Made by a program: the position numbers and the translations under genes. Shown piece by piece: positions 43,652-53,206 of a DNA stretch of 64,000 nucleotides. The stretch comes from JAUYQR01 sp031415015. GTDB lineage: Bacteria; Pseudomonadota; Alphaproteobacteria; Rhodobacterales; Rhodobacteraceae. The stretch is taken from the NCBI GenBank assembly GCA_031415015.1, contig JANOQT010000044.1, forward strand, positions 1 to 64,000. The letters run 5' to 3'. Each line of letters opens with the position of its first letter. Position 1 is the first letter of the stretch. The notes under the pieces are model-generated. The model was not told where the DNA came from. It saw only the letters and a list, made by a program, of their open reading frames with translations, and did no database searches.

Positions 43652-44374
43652 GTGGGAATGCAAGCCGCGATACAGGTGCTTTACCCGCCGCAATGCATCA
43701 GTTGTGCCGCTCCGGTTACCTCGGACTTCGGGCTCTGTGATGACTGCTGGCGCGACACGCCCTTTGTCGCGGGTCTGGTCTGCGACCTGTGTGGCGTACC
43801 GCTTCCGGGGGATGACCCCGGCCATCGGGTGCTGTGCGACGACTGCATGACCATCGCTCGACCGTGGGGTCAGGGTCGCGCCGCGCTGATCTACAAGGAC
43901 AACGCCCGCAAGATGGTGCTGGCGCTGAAACACGGCGACCGGATGGATCTGGCGCGTCCGGCGGCGAAATGGATGCTGCGGGTGGCGCAACCGATCCTGC
44001 AACCCGGTATGCTGGTGGTGCCAGTGCCCCTGCACTGGTTCCGGCTGATCCGGCGGCAGTATAATCAGGCCGCGTTGCTGTCGGGGGCATTGGCAAAGCT
44101 TTCTGGCCTGCCACATTGCCCGGACGCGCTGACCCGACACCGTTTTACCGGCAGTCAGGATGGTCGCACCCGCGACGGGCGCTTTGCCAACCTGGTCAGC
44201 GCGTTCTCCGTCCCCAGGCGTCACCAAAAGCTGGTTGCCCAGCGTGATGTTCTTCTTGTCGATGATGTCATGACCTCCGGCGCCACTTTTGCCGCCGCGA
44301 CCGAGGCACTTTTTGTGGCAGGTGCAAGATCTGTCGCGGTTCTAAGCTTTGCGCGCGTTGCGAAAGACGCCTGA
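43652..44374 (+). CDS. ComF family phosphoribosyltransferase-like protein
   Basis: A 240-aa protein with an N-terminal zinc-type cysteine set (CISCAAP, CDDCWRD, CDLCG, CDDC) and a type I phosphoribosyltransferase domain (PRPP motif DVLLVDDVMTSGAT). ComF homologues are linked to natural competence and DNA uptake; this one may have a general role. GTG 43652 is five bases after AGGAGG; ATG 43658 is the alternative start and would remove two residues. Confidence 0.88.
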   Translation: MGMQAAIQVLYPPQCISCAAPVTSDFGLCDDCWRDTPFVAGLVCDLCGVPLPGDDPGHRVLCDDCMTIARPWGQGRAALIYKDNARKMVLALKHGDRMDLARPAAKWMLRVAQPILQPGMLVVPVPLHWFRLIRRQYNQAALLSGALAKLSGLPHCPDALTRHRFTGSQDGRTRDGRFANLVSAFSVPRRHQKLVAQRDVLLVDDVMTSGATFAAATEALFVAGARSVAVLSFARVAKDA

Positions 44375-44409
44375 CGCCCTATAGTCGTGGTGAACTTTGG
44401 ACGTGACCC

Positions 44410-44667
44410 ATGCAAGCCGTTGAAATCTACACCACACCGTTCTGTCCCTATTGCCACGCCGCAAAGCGCCTTTTGGACAAGAAAGGCGTGCAATACCGGG
44501 AAATCGACGTCAGCCGCGACCCGTCGCTGCGCCAGACCATGACCAGCCGCGCGGGCGGTCAGCGCACCGTGCCGCAGATTTTTGTCGGGGCAACCCATGT
44601 CGGCGGTTCAGACGATCTGCATGCGCTGGACCATGCCGGCAGGCTAGACCCGCTTTTGGCCGGATGA
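44410..44667 (+). CDS. grxC: Glutaredoxin 3
   Basis: An 85-aa dithiol glutaredoxin that uses glutathione to reduce protein and ribonucleotide-reductase disulfides. The CPYC active site is in TTPFCPYCHAAKRLL near residue 12; the TVPQIF cis-Pro loop and GGSDDLHAL motif are present. Its stop overlaps the nitrilase start (ATGA). Confidence 0.94.
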   Translation: MQAVEIYTTPFCPYCHAAKRLLDKKGVQYREIDVSRDPSLRQTMTSRAGGQRTVPQIFVGATHVGGSDDLHALDHAGRLDPLLAG

Positions 44668-45497
44668 TGCGGGCCGCGCTGGTTCAATTGACGGTCACCG
44701 ATGATCCGGCTGCGAACCTGCCGATTACCGTTGGATATATCCGGCAGGCCGCAGCGGCAGGGGCGGGATTTGTGCTGACGCCGGAACTGACCAACGGCCT
44801 GTCCTCCAGCCGCAGCCACCAGCGCGCGGTGTTCCGTTCGGAAGATCAAGACGAGACGCTTGCAGCGCTGTGCCAAGAGGCAGAAGCGCTGGGCGTCTGG
44901 CTGCTGGTCGGATCGCTTGGCCTGGTGACGCTTGACGCAGACGGGCGCTTTGCCAACCGGTCGTTTCTGACTGCGCCGGACGGGACCGTGGTGGCGCGCT
45001 ACGACAAAATCCACATGTTTGACGTCAACGTCTCGGAAACCGAGGTTTACCGTGAAAGCGAAGGTTACCGGCCGGGCAGTCGCGCCGTGGTGCAGGACAC
45101 TCCCTTTGGCCGCATCGGCATGACGGTCTGCTATGATCTGCGGTTTCCCGCGCTGTATCGCCGTCTGGCACAGGCCGGCGCGGAAATTCTGACCGTTCCG
45201 GCGGCGTTCAACCACATCACGGGGGCCGCGCATTGGGAAACCCTGTTGCGCGCCCGCGCGATCGAGACGGGCTGTTTCGTCCTTGCCCCCGCGCAAACCG
45301 GCTTCCACGCCGAATCCCACAGCAAAGGTCGCCGCACCCATGGCCATTCGCTGGCTGTCGCTCCGTGGGGCGAGGTGTTGGCCGACGCGGGGACTGAACC
45401 CGGCGTGACCCTGGTAGACATCGACCGGGACCGGGTCCGCCAAGCGCGCCACCGCATCCCGTCGCTGTCGCATGACCGGGAGTTTTCTGGCCCATGA
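44664..45497 (+). CDS. Carbon-nitrogen hydrolase (nitrilase superfamily, Nit-like)
   Basis: A 277-aa amidase-type enzyme with the Glu-Lys-Cys triad: Glu in LTPELTNG, Lys in YDKIHMFD and Cys in TVCYDLRFP. The DVNVSETEVYRESE stretch is typical of the Nit1/2 and omega-amidase-like branch. The most probable role is clearing of deaminated glutathione, which would fit the glutaredoxin gene next to it (inferred). It overlaps the glutaredoxin stop and the MarR start by four bases. Confidence 0.88.
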   Translation: MMRAALVQLTVTDDPAANLPITVGYIRQAAAAGAGFVLTPELTNGLSSSRSHQRAVFRSEDQDETLAALCQEAEALGVWLLVGSLGLVTLDADGRFANRSFLTAPDGTVVARYDKIHMFDVNVSETEVYRESEGYRPGSRAVVQDTPFGRIGMTVCYDLRFPALYRRLAQAGAEILTVPAAFNHITGAAHWETLLRARAIETGCFVLAPAQTGFHAESHSKGRRTHGHSLAVAPWGEVLADAGTEPGVTLVDIDRDRVRQARHRIPSLSHDREFSGP

Positions 45498-45943
45498 CCG
45501 CCGAAAAATCCGACGAAATCGCTGTCGCGTTGTTTGGAGAGTTGTTCATGGCTGGCCAACTGGCCCGCAACCGCGTGTCGAAGGCGCTGCCAAGGGGGAT
45601 GGAGCTGTCGCATTTTTCGGTGCTGAACCATCTGGCGCGCATCAATGACGAACGCACGCCAGCGCAACTGGCCCGGTCGTTCCACGTGACCCGGGGCGCG
45701 ATGACCAACACTTTGTCCAAGCTGGAATGGGCCGGCCACGTCCACATCCGCCCTGATTGGGAAGACGCCCGGCAAAAGTTCGTGGCGATCAGCCCCTCTG
45801 GCCGCGCGGCGCGTGATTCTGCAGTGGCCGCCGTGGTGCCGCTGATCGGCGACGTGGTGCAGGGGTTGGGCGCGGAACGGGTCCGCGCCTTGCTTTCTGT
45901 TCTGCGAGAGATGCGCGTCAAGCTGGAGGACGAGCCGACATAG
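45494..45943 (+). CDS. MarR family transcriptional regulator
   Basis: A 149-aa winged helix-turn-helix regulator. The recognition helix region is TPAQLARSFHVTRGAMTNTL near residues 54-73, followed by the wing DARQKFVAISPSG. MarR proteins often repress genes for stress or aromatic-compound responses. It is the last gene of comF-grxC-nit-marR and overlaps the nitrilase by four bases. Its own target is not identifiable here. Confidence 0.88.
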   Translation: MTAEKSDEIAVALFGELFMAGQLARNRVSKALPRGMELSHFSVLNHLARINDERTPAQLARSFHVTRGAMTNTLSKLEWAGHVHIRPDWEDARQKFVAISPSGRAARDSAVAAVVPLIGDVVQGLGAERVRALLSVLREMRVKLEDEPT

Positions 45944-46089
45944 CGCGATGATGTGACCCGAAATGGCGCGAGTGGCTGGGGCCCGAATGCCATAGATGTT
46001 GCGCTTTGCCGGGGAAAACATTCGATAGGTCTTGCTCAACGCCCATTCTCTCCGCATAGACTAAGGGGAACATTCTGGCCCCGGACATC

Positions 46090-48204
46090 ATGCAGACTTT
46101 GACCCGTCGCCTCTTTGCCCCGCTTGTTTTCGCGCTGTCGTTGACAGGGGCCCCCGCCCTTGCCGAGATGACGAAATCTCTGAACATCAACGGTGCGACC
46201 GGCCTGATTGACATGCCATCAGGCGATGCACAGGACGACGCGACGTTCTCGTTCAGCACATCGGTCGTCGGTCCGATCACGCGGGCCACGATCAGCTTTC
46301 AGATCACGCCGCGCCTGTCAGGGTCTTTCCGGTTCCAGACCTGGCGGGACTGGAACACGCTGTTTCCGGCGGATTCGTCGAAATTCGACGACCGCAGTTT
46401 CGATCTGCGCTATCAGGTCCTGACCGAAAGTCGCTATGTCCCGGCGCTGACCATCGGGCTGCAGGATTTTACCGGTCAGGGCTATTTCTCCTCTGAATAC
46501 GTTGCCGCAACCAAGACCTTCGGTGACCGTGTCAAGGTGACTGCGGGCCTTGGATGGGGCCGCCTTGGCAGCCATGGCAGCATCGGCCAGCTTTTTGGCG
46601 ACCGTCCGCCGGTTGCGACCGAAGACCGTGGCAAGCCCAATGTCGATCAATGGTTCCGGGGCGAGGCCGCGCCGTTCGCGGGCATAGAATACAAGGTCAA
46701 TGATCGCTGGACCTTCAAGGGCGAATATTCGTCGGACGCATACCTTCTTGAAGATGACGAACGTGGCATCATCGATCGCGACAGCCCGTTCAATTTTGGC
46801 TTTGAGTATCAGAAGGGTCCGAACGTCCGTTATGGCCTCTATTCGTTGCACGGGACCGAGGTCGGGCTGGTGTTCCACCTGATCCTCGATCCAAAGAACC
46901 GTGCGACGGGTGGTGTGATGGGCGCGGCTCCGGTTTCGGTGAAGGTTCGGCCATCGCGCAGCGCCGATCCCGATGCGTATGACGGCGGCTGGGTCACCCA
47001 ACCGGACGCAGGCCCGCTGCTGCGCGCCAATCTGGCCAAGCGGCTGGCGGTTGACGGGATCATCATCGAAAACCTGGCTTACAAGGCGGGCACAGTCCAG
47101 ATCCGCATCCGCAACAACCGTGTCGACGCGGGTTCGCAAGCCATCGGCCGTACCGCACGGGCGCTTAGCCATGTGATGCCAGCGTCGGTCGAGGTGTTCG
47201 AGATTGTTCCGGTGGTGAACGGCATCGGCGCGTCCAAGGTCACGATCCGGCGCAGCGATCTGGAAGACCTGGAATATGCGGCCGACAATGCCACGCTTCT
47301 GCGTGACCGTGTCACCATCACTGATGCCGGGCCGGTACCGTCTTACGCTGTAGGCGACGAAGACCTGTACCCGAAGTTCCGCTGGAGCCTGAAGCCCGCC
47401 TTCCGGATCAGCGAGCCTTTGAAGGGCGATGTCGGCCTGCGGCTTTCGGCTGCGTACGATATTCGTCCGGGACTGGTTCTGTCCGGGTCGATCTACAAGC
47501 GGCTTTTCGGCAACGTGGACCGGACGGGTGCGCCGTCCACCTCGGTGCTGCAACCGGTCCGCTCCGACAGTTCGCGTTACAGCAAGTTCGGCGATCCGGC
47601 GTTGGAAACGCTGACCCTTGCCTGGTATGCGCGCCCCGCCGAGAATGTCTATTCCCGCGTGACTCTGGGGTATCTGGAACGGATGCATGCCGGAGTGTCC
47701 GGGGAGGTGCTCTGGAAGCCCGTGGACAGCCGCCTCGCACTCGGGGTTGAACTCAACTATTCCAAACAGCGCGACAGTGACGGTGGCCTTGGCTTTGGCG
47801 AGTACGACTATGATGTCGTGACCGGCCATGTGTCAGCCTACTACGAATTCGGCAACGGCTTCGTCGGCGAACTGGATGTCGGAAAATACCTTGCCGGGGA
47901 TGTGGGCGCTACGGTGTCGCTTGACCGCGTGTTTGTAAACGGCTGGCGCGTCGGTGCCTTTGCCACTGTGACGGACGTCACCTCGACCGAATTTGGCAGG
48001 GGGGGCTTCGACAAGGGTGTCCGGTTTTCGATCCCGATGAACTGGGCACTTGGTCAGCAAAGCAAAAGTGCCTTTGGCACAACCCTGCGCCCGGCGACCG
48101 GTGACGGTGGTGCCAGGCTTGAGGTGGACGGGCGGCTTTACGACTCGATCCGCGAGTACCACACGGATGCGCTTGATCCCGAGTGGGGAAGGGTCTGGCG
48201 GTGA
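46090..48204 (+). CDS. yjbH: YjbH-like exopolysaccharide/outer-membrane protein
   Basis: A 704-aa exported protein (signal MQTLTRRLFAPLVFALSLTG..ALA) of the YjbH family. N-terminal segments read NINGATGLIDMPSG and TPRLSGSFRFQTW, and the C-terminal half is beta-rich with barrel-like repeats (YSKQRDSDGGLGFGEYDYDV, then YYEFGNGFVGELDVGKY). E. coli YjbEFGH serves production of an exopolysaccharide. It is coupled to yjbF by a GTGA overlap; no yjbG is visible. Confidence 0.88.
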   Translation: MQTLTRRLFAPLVFALSLTGAPALAEMTKSLNINGATGLIDMPSGDAQDDATFSFSTSVVGPITRATISFQITPRLSGSFRFQTWRDWNTLFPADSSKFDDRSFDLRYQVLTESRYVPALTIGLQDFTGQGYFSSEYVAATKTFGDRVKVTAGLGWGRLGSHGSIGQLFGDRPPVATEDRGKPNVDQWFRGEAAPFAGIEYKVNDRWTFKGEYSSDAYLLEDDERGIIDRDSPFNFGFEYQKGPNVRYGLYSLHGTEVGLVFHLILDPKNRATGGVMGAAPVSVKVRPSRSADPDAYDGGWVTQPDAGPLLRANLAKRLAVDGIIIENLAYKAGTVQIRIRNNRVDAGSQAIGRTARALSHVMPASVEVFEIVPVVNGIGASKVTIRRSDLEDLEYAADNATLLRDRVTITDAGPVPSYAVGDEDLYPKFRWSLKPAFRISEPLKGDVGLRLSAAYDIRPGLVLSGSIYKRLFGNVDRTGAPSTSVLQPVRSDSSRYSKFGDPALETLTLAWYARPAENVYSRVTLGYLERMHAGVSGEVLWKPVDSRLALGVELNYSKQRDSDGGLGFGEYDYDVVTGHVSAYYEFGNGFVGELDVGKYLAGDVGATVSLDRVFVNGWRVGAFATVTDVTSTEFGRGGFDKGVRFSIPMNWALGQQSKSAFGTTLRPATGDGGARLEVDGRLYDSIREYHTDALDPEWGRVWR

Positions 48205-48878
48205 GTGTTCCGGTCAAGCTGGCGTCATGCCTGATCGCTCTGGCGGTTCTGGTGGCTTGCGGCAACGACAAGGGCGAACCGTCGCCGATGGGCACTATCG
48301 TCGGCGGTGCCGCGAAGGCAACGCTTGCCAAGGTCAGGGGCAAGCGTGGTCCCGCGGCCGTCGCCGCCGCGCCCACCACCCGTGCCGATCTTGAAAAGTT
48401 CGGCATCCCGATCCTGCGTGCGGTGATCAAGTCGCGGGGCGCAGATGCGCTGGTGACAATCAGCGACAGCAAGGGCGACTTCGTCACCTGGGCGACCACG
48501 GATGGCACGACCTTCACCCTTCGAAATGGCGTGATGTCACAGACCCGCGGACTTGGACCGGATTTGATGTCCGCCGCCGTGCCTTCGGTTGCCGATCTGT
48601 CCCGTGTCGGCGGCACGCACCGTCGATCCTATTTCTTTCTGGCCGAGGATGATCGCAGCGTGCGCCGGGATTACGATTGCACCGTCGCGGTGGTCGGTCG
48701 CGAGACGATCGAGATTTTCGCGCGCAGTCATTCGGCCCTGCACGTCAAGGAAGAGTGCACCCGCCCGGAAGGCAAGATTACCAACGATTTCTGGCTGGAA
48801 GGCGCGACCGTCCGCAAGTCACGGCAGTGGACCAGCCCCGGGACCGGCTATATCGAGTTCGAAAAAGTCATCGACTGA
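48201..48878 (+). CDS. yjbF: YjbF/GfcB-like outer-membrane lipoprotein
   Basis: A 225-aa lipoprotein: signal VSVPVKLASCLIALAVLVAC ends in a lipobox cysteine at residue 20. The body has the YjbF/GfcB signature regions GADALVTISDSKGDFVTWAT and FLAEDDRSVRRDYDCTVAV. GfcB is needed for group 4 capsule. The GTG at 48201 overlaps the yjbH stop; an in-frame ATG 18 bases earlier (48183) is possible but lies within yjbH. Confidence 0.87.
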   Translation: MSVPVKLASCLIALAVLVACGNDKGEPSPMGTIVGGAAKATLAKVRGKRGPAAVAAAPTTRADLEKFGIPILRAVIKSRGADALVTISDSKGDFVTWATTDGTTFTLRNGVMSQTRGLGPDLMSAAVPSVADLSRVGGTHRRSYFFLAEDDRSVRRDYDCTVAVVGRETIEIFARSHSALHVKEECTRPEGKITNDFWLEGATVRKSRQWTSPGTGYIEFEKVID

Positions 48879-49008
48879 ACCTTCCGTTCGGACATGAGGT
48901 CTGTAGCGGCGTAGCCACACTGTGCTGCAATTGGCGCAGGTTGGTCGAAAATCAGATGCATGAATATAACTGGATCGGCCCGCAGCTTTGCGAACGCAGG
49001 CGATGATG

Positions 49009-49024
49009 TTAACCTTTTGTTAAC
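49009..49024. promoter_or_regulatory. CtrA-type binding site
   Basis: TTAA-CCTTTTG-TTAAC is a perfect match to the CtrA consensus TTAA-N7-TTAAC of alphaproteobacteria. It lies 24 bases before the ATG at 49048, so CtrA would bind within or just upstream of its transcription start. Confidence 0.7.
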
Positions 49025-49047
49025 GAATTTGCAGCGAAGGCACCTGA

Positions 49048-49257
49048 ATGCCCAAGTATCTTGCACCTGTTCTTGCTTTTGCGATGACTGCGACCACAGC
49101 CTTAGCCGGCGGCCCGGTCGTTATCGTCGATGCGCCCGATCCGGTCGTGGAAGAGAAACCTGCGTCCAGCGGTGCCCTGCTGCCGCTCCTGCTGATCCCG
49201 ATCATCCTTTGTGTTGCTCTGTGCGGCGGTGACGACGAACCGCCGCCAGATAGATGA
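49048..49257 (+). CDS. Tiny secreted/membrane protein, family member 2
   Basis: A 69-aa protein: signal peptide MPKYLAPVLAFAMTATTALA, acidic linker (GGPVVIVDAPDPVVEEKP), ASSGALLPLLLIPIILCVAL membrane helix and a tail CGGDDEPPPDR. GAAGG precedes the ATG. The next gene is a clear paralogue and the protein at 41373 a more distant one. It lies after yjbHF and behind a CtrA site, which suggests a cell-cycle or surface-related role. E. coli yjbE, in the same kind of operon, also encodes a small secreted protein (positional analogy only). Confidence 0.85.
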   Translation: MPKYLAPVLAFAMTATTALAGGPVVIVDAPDPVVEEKPASSGALLPLLLIPIILCVALCGGDDEPPPDR

Positions 49258-49377
49258 CCGACTCTGGGATCAGATGCGCGCTACGCCGTCCTGCGAAAGC
49301 GGCGTGTTGAAAGAACCCTGCTTTTCGCATGCTGAACTTCGGCTCTGAACCCTGAAAAACCAAACGGAATCAAAAAA

Positions 49378-49614
49378 ATGAAAATGCTTCTCGCGCCCAC
49401 CCTCGCCTTCGCCGTGACCACCTCAATGGCCTTCGCAGGAGGCCCGGTTATCATCGCCGAAGAAGGCCAGCCCGAAGTCATTGCCGAAAAGCCAGCATCC
49501 AGTGTCGGCATCCTGCCGCTTTTGCTGATCCCGGTCATCCTGTGCGTGGTACTTTGTGGCGGCGATGATGAAGAAGAACCAACAGAAATCATCATCACTC
49601 AACCGGGCACTTAA
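49378..49614 (+). CDS. Tiny secreted/membrane protein, family member 3
   Basis: A 78-aa paralogue of the protein at 49048: signal MKMLLAPTLAFAVTTSMAFA, linker GGPVIIAEEGQPEVIAEKP, helix ASSVGILPLLLIPVILCVVL and tail CGGDDEEEPTEIIITQPGT. The helix segments of the two proteins agree at most positions, including LPLLLIP and the CGGDD that ends the helix. There is 120 bases between the two genes and no obvious ribosome site apart from an A-rich stretch. A strong terminator follows. Confidence 0.84.
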   Translation: MKMLLAPTLAFAVTTSMAFAGGPVIIAEEGQPEVIAEKPASSVGILPLLLIPVILCVVLCGGDDEEEPTEIIITQPGT

Positions 49615-49653
49615 GTCCGGACGGCGCCTCAGATTATTCAAGTAAACTCTGTC

Positions 49654-49676
49654 TCAGCCCGCCCCAGGCGGGCTGA
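49654..49676. terminator. Intrinsic terminator between the tiny protein gene and tamB
   Basis: TCAGCCCGCC and GGCGGGCTGA form a perfect 10-bp stem with a three-base loop, followed by AGTTTTC. It can stop the plus-strand small gene and probably the converging tamB. Confidence 0.85.
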
Positions 49677-49681
49677 AGTTT

Positions 49682-52600
49682 TCAATAATCCCGCTCCAGA
49701 AAGAGGCCTATACCGGTCTCACCGTCAGCACCGACCCGCCCCTTGAGGGTCACGCCCGGCCGCAGGTCCAGGTTCAGGTTGATCCGGCTTTTGCCCTCCT
49801 GACCGACCTCCAGTTCCGTGTAGACGTTCTCAGAGATGTACTTGCCGGCTTTCAGTGCGGCACTGCCATCCTCGGCAGTCGTCACATCAAGATCGTCCAA
49901 GCCAAAGCTTTTACGCAGCCGCCCGATCAGCCCCTCACCGTCGCGGCCTGCCAGAACCGCGACGGCATTTGCCAGTTGCGCTGCCTGCAGTGCCGAAATG
50001 GTATCCAGCCCACGCCCGAACAAAAGCCGCGACAGCACCTCTTCCTGTGGCAAGTCCGGAACCGAGGTAAAGGTCACGTCCGGCGCATTTGCCGGGCCTT
50101 CGATGGTGACGAAACTGGTGATCCCGTCGCTTTCCGTGCTGGCCGCAATCAGAATCTGCGGAACGAAATTGCCCTCCATCTGCAAATCCGCATCAGACAG
50201 CACCAGCCGCTTGCCCAGAATATCCAGACGCCCGCGGATCAGCGAGAACCCGCCGGACGGCACGATGGCCGCCGTCGTTCCGGTCAGGCGCAGCGAACCG
50301 CCAAGCTCTGCGTCGATCCCCCGGCCCCGTACGAAAACGCGGTTCGGGGCCAGAATCTCCAGATCAAGCCGGAAGGCACCAGCCCCCCCCGGCCCACCGG
50401 CGCCCCCGGCATCCCCCAGAAGCCCGGCCTTGGCGCGGGTCTCGCGGACATCCCGAGGCTCATTGATGTGCGACAGGTCCGGCAACCCGCCTGCGCCGCC
50501 AAATCCAGACGATGGTACCCGGATTTCGGTATCATCAAGGGTGATCCGACCCGCGATCAGGGCCCCGTTGCCCAACGGACCGGTCACTGTGATCTCGCCG
50601 CTGGCGGTGGTCTGGTACAACTCTGGATCGACCAGCCGAAGCCGATCGAGGCTTATCGAAAGGTCAGCCTGATTGGGTGACGCCAGCCCCACCGGCCCGT
50701 CAATCCGCAGCCTGCCGCCACTCGACAGCTGCGTTGTGGCCGAAACCTGTGCCAGACCGCCTGACAGGTCGGCCACCGCCTCGACCCTCTCGAATGCAAA
50801 ACCCAAGCCAGGATCTGTCATCCGCCCACCTGCCAATGACAGACGACCGGACAGCGACCTTGCGGCAAGTGGGCCGTCCAGCCGCAGATCGAACCGGACG
50901 GGGCCGCTGACTGATCGTGGCTCCACAAACGCATTCGCCAACCCGGCCTGCCCGGTTCCGGACACCGACAGGTCAGCAGTTGCAAGATCAGCCGCAACCC
51001 GGCCTGCGATCTTGGCATCCACCTGCCCCGGCCCGCGTCCGGTCAGGTCGATCAGATATCCCGCCGCGTCCTGCAATGCCGTGCCCGACACGGTCAATGG
51101 CCCCGGAAACTCCGGCAACAAAAGCGCGAGGTTGGCCAGCCGCGCATCCAGAGCAATCTCCCGATCAGTGCCGGTCACATTGCCTTGCGCTGTCAGGGAC
51201 AGTTGTGGACTGGCAAGTTTGCCTTCCTCAATCCGGATCACGCCATCCACCACTGCAACCCGCAGGTCCAGTCTGCTGTCCCCGGCAAGCAGCCGATCAG
51301 CCTCGGTTTGGCCGATGGCCAGCCCGCTGCCTGTTCCACTGGCCGTGATCTGACCCGCAGTTGGCGTGCCAGTAAACGCGGCGGTCAACGCCAGCTTGCC
51401 GCGATATCCCGGGCCAAGCGCACCAAGGTCTGTCAGGTCAAGAGTGCCCTCAAGGTCGGACCCGTTCACCGACAGCCTGCCACCGGCAGTGACCGAAAGC
51501 GAACTGGCCTTCAGGTCAAAAGACCGAAGGACCGTGCCTGTCTGGTCCCTGATGACAGACGCCTCAGCCGTGCTGCTACCCGCAAGAAGCCGGTCGATTT
51601 CAGGAACGCCAACGCGCAGGCCCTGCCCGTCAAAACGACCTATAAGGTCAAAGAACCCTGACAACCGGCTTGCCGATCCTTCGAACACCACCTTGCCTGA
51701 TCCCGAAACAGACCTGCCCGCCAGGCCGGAGAAGCGGGCGAAATCGTCCGCCGACACCTCAACCCGCCCAGAGGTCAGCAAGGCCTCGTCCAGCCCCTCG
51801 ATCTCCAGCACGGCGCTGGACTGATAGCCCTCGCCAGTGACGCGCAGATCGGACAGCGTCAGCGCCCCGCTGCCCTCAAGCCAATTCGCGGTCAGCGATC
51901 CGCTGATCGTCGACCCCAAAGCCGTGGCAATTCCCGGATCAGTCGGCAGCAATCCCGAAGCCGCCAGCTTGACCGTTGCGTCCAGGCTGTTGCCCGCCGC
52001 CGTGCGACCAATCCGCCCGGACCCCGAAAGACGCACCTCTTCGGCCTTGAAATCCGGCCGGTCCAGTCCGCTCAGCACAAAGCTTCCGTCCCAGCCGCCT
52101 TCAGCCACATCGGCGATCTTCAGATCGAAATCCACGTTAGCCACGCGTGTCGGCACCTCGCCAAACGGCAGCAGCACCGGCGTGCCGTCCGGTGATGCAA
52201 GCCGCCCCGCCAGCGACAGCGCCTCGGGCAGACCATCCGGGGCTATCGTGGCAGAGCCGGAAAACGCCAGCGAACGGGCCTTCACCGCCAGCGCTTCCAG
52301 GGTCAGCCGCCCAAGGGCCGACCGCGTTCCCTCGGCCAGAAAGCTGACATCATTTCCGAAGAACTCGGCATAGGCGGGCAGGAACAGTGGCGCCAGATCC
52401 CCCGCCAGATCAGCCTTGAACCGGGATGCACCTTCCTCATCGGCCATCAGCGTCACCTTGCCGCCCAGCCGCTCGACCCCGTCAGTGGCTAGCAGAATAT
52501 CAGCGGCGAAATCCTCGAATGTGCCGTTGCCCAACACCGTAAGGTCTGCTGACGGCGCACCCGGCAAACGCAGAAGGGTGACAGCAAGCCCACCTTCACC

Positions 52601-53206
52601 TTCGCGGGCCTGCAACGACAGATCAAGATTGCGGGACAGATTGGAATAGGCGGCCTCAAGCCTGATCTCTCCTTCAGGCCCGGAATCGCTGCGCAGCAGG
52701 GTGAACGAGGCCTTTCCCTCGCCGTCGATCAACGACAACGCTGATTCAAGGCTTCCCTCAACCGCCTGCCCGAAGGCCGCCTTGTCAATCACGATCCGCT
52801 CCGCCGCTACGCGACCAATCTCGACCGAAACCGGCAACTCCGGCAGACTGAACCCCCGCGCTTCAGTTGCTGGCATATCGCCATCCCCGGTGTCGGGCAG
52901 GCGGGTGAGGATGATCTCCTGCGCCGACAACTCGTTGACGACCACCTGCCCCGACAAAAGCGAACTGCGGCTCCAGTCCAGCACCACGCCGTTCAGGGTG
53001 ATCCAGATACCTTGATCATCTGCAATCGTCAGGCTGTCCAGCGCTGCCTGTGACGACAATGCCCCGGTAAAGCCGGTGATCACCACCTGCCGTCCGGCAT
53101 CTGACAGATTGTCCTCCAGAAAGGCGGTCAGATAGTCACGGTCAGACTGCTGCGCTGCGACCGGCAAGGCGAACACCATCAGGGCAAGGGCGAGGCTGCG
53201 GCGCAT
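49682..53206 (-). CDS. tamB: Translocation and assembly module subunit TamB
   Basis: A 1174-aa protein with an N-terminal signal/anchor (MRRSLALALMVFALPVAAQ), a long beta-helical AsmA/TamB-like middle and the C-terminal TamB domain (GNFVPQILIAASTESDG, VPDLPQEEVLSRLLFGRG, and SRINLNLDLRPGVTLKGRVG). It spans the periplasm and works with TamA in outer-membrane protein insertion or phospholipid transport. It starts at the tamA stop with a one-base overlap, giving the usual tamA-tamB order. Confidence 0.93.
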   Translation of the reverse strand: MRRSLALALMVFALPVAAQQSDRDYLTAFLEDNLSDAGRQVVITGFTGALSSQAALDSLTIADDQGIWITLNGVVLDWSRSSLLSGQVVVNELSAQEIILTRLPDTGDGDMPATEARGFSLPELPVSVEIGRVAAERIVIDKAAFGQAVEGSLESALSLIDGEGKASFTLLRSDSGPEGEIRLEAAYSNLSRNLDLSLQAREGEGGLAVTLLRLPGAPSADLTVLGNGTFEDFAADILLATDGVERLGGKVTLMADEEGASRFKADLAGDLAPLFLPAYAEFFGNDVSFLAEGTRSALGRLTLEALAVKARSLAFSGSATIAPDGLPEALSLAGRLASPDGTPVLLPFGEVPTRVANVDFDLKIADVAEGGWDGSFVLSGLDRPDFKAEEVRLSGSGRIGRTAAGNSLDATVKLAASGLLPTDPGIATALGSTISGSLTANWLEGSGALTLSDLRVTGEGYQSSAVLEIEGLDEALLTSGRVEVSADDFARFSGLAGRSVSGSGKVVFEGSASRLSGFFDLIGRFDGQGLRVGVPEIDRLLAGSSTAEASVIRDQTGTVLRSFDLKASSLSVTAGGRLSVNGSDLEGTLDLTDLGALGPGYRGKLALTAAFTGTPTAGQITASGTGSGLAIGQTEADRLLAGDSRLDLRVAVVDGVIRIEEGKLASPQLSLTAQGNVTGTDREIALDARLANLALLLPEFPGPLTVSGTALQDAAGYLIDLTGRGPGQVDAKIAGRVAADLATADLSVSGTGQAGLANAFVEPRSVSGPVRFDLRLDGPLAARSLSGRLSLAGGRMTDPGLGFAFERVEAVADLSGGLAQVSATTQLSSGGRLRIDGPVGLASPNQADLSISLDRLRLVDPELYQTTASGEITVTGPLGNGALIAGRITLDDTEIRVPSSGFGGAGGLPDLSHINEPRDVRETRAKAGLLGDAGGAGGPGGAGAFRLDLEILAPNRVFVRGRGIDAELGGSLRLTGTTAAIVPSGGFSLIRGRLDILGKRLVLSDADLQMEGNFVPQILIAASTESDGITSFVTIEGPANAPDVTFTSVPDLPQEEVLSRLLFGRGLDTISALQAAQLANAVAVLAGRDGEGLIGRLRKSFGLDDLDVTTAEDGSAALKAGKYISENVYTELEVGQEGKSRINLNLDLRPGVTLKGRVGADGETGIGLFLERDY

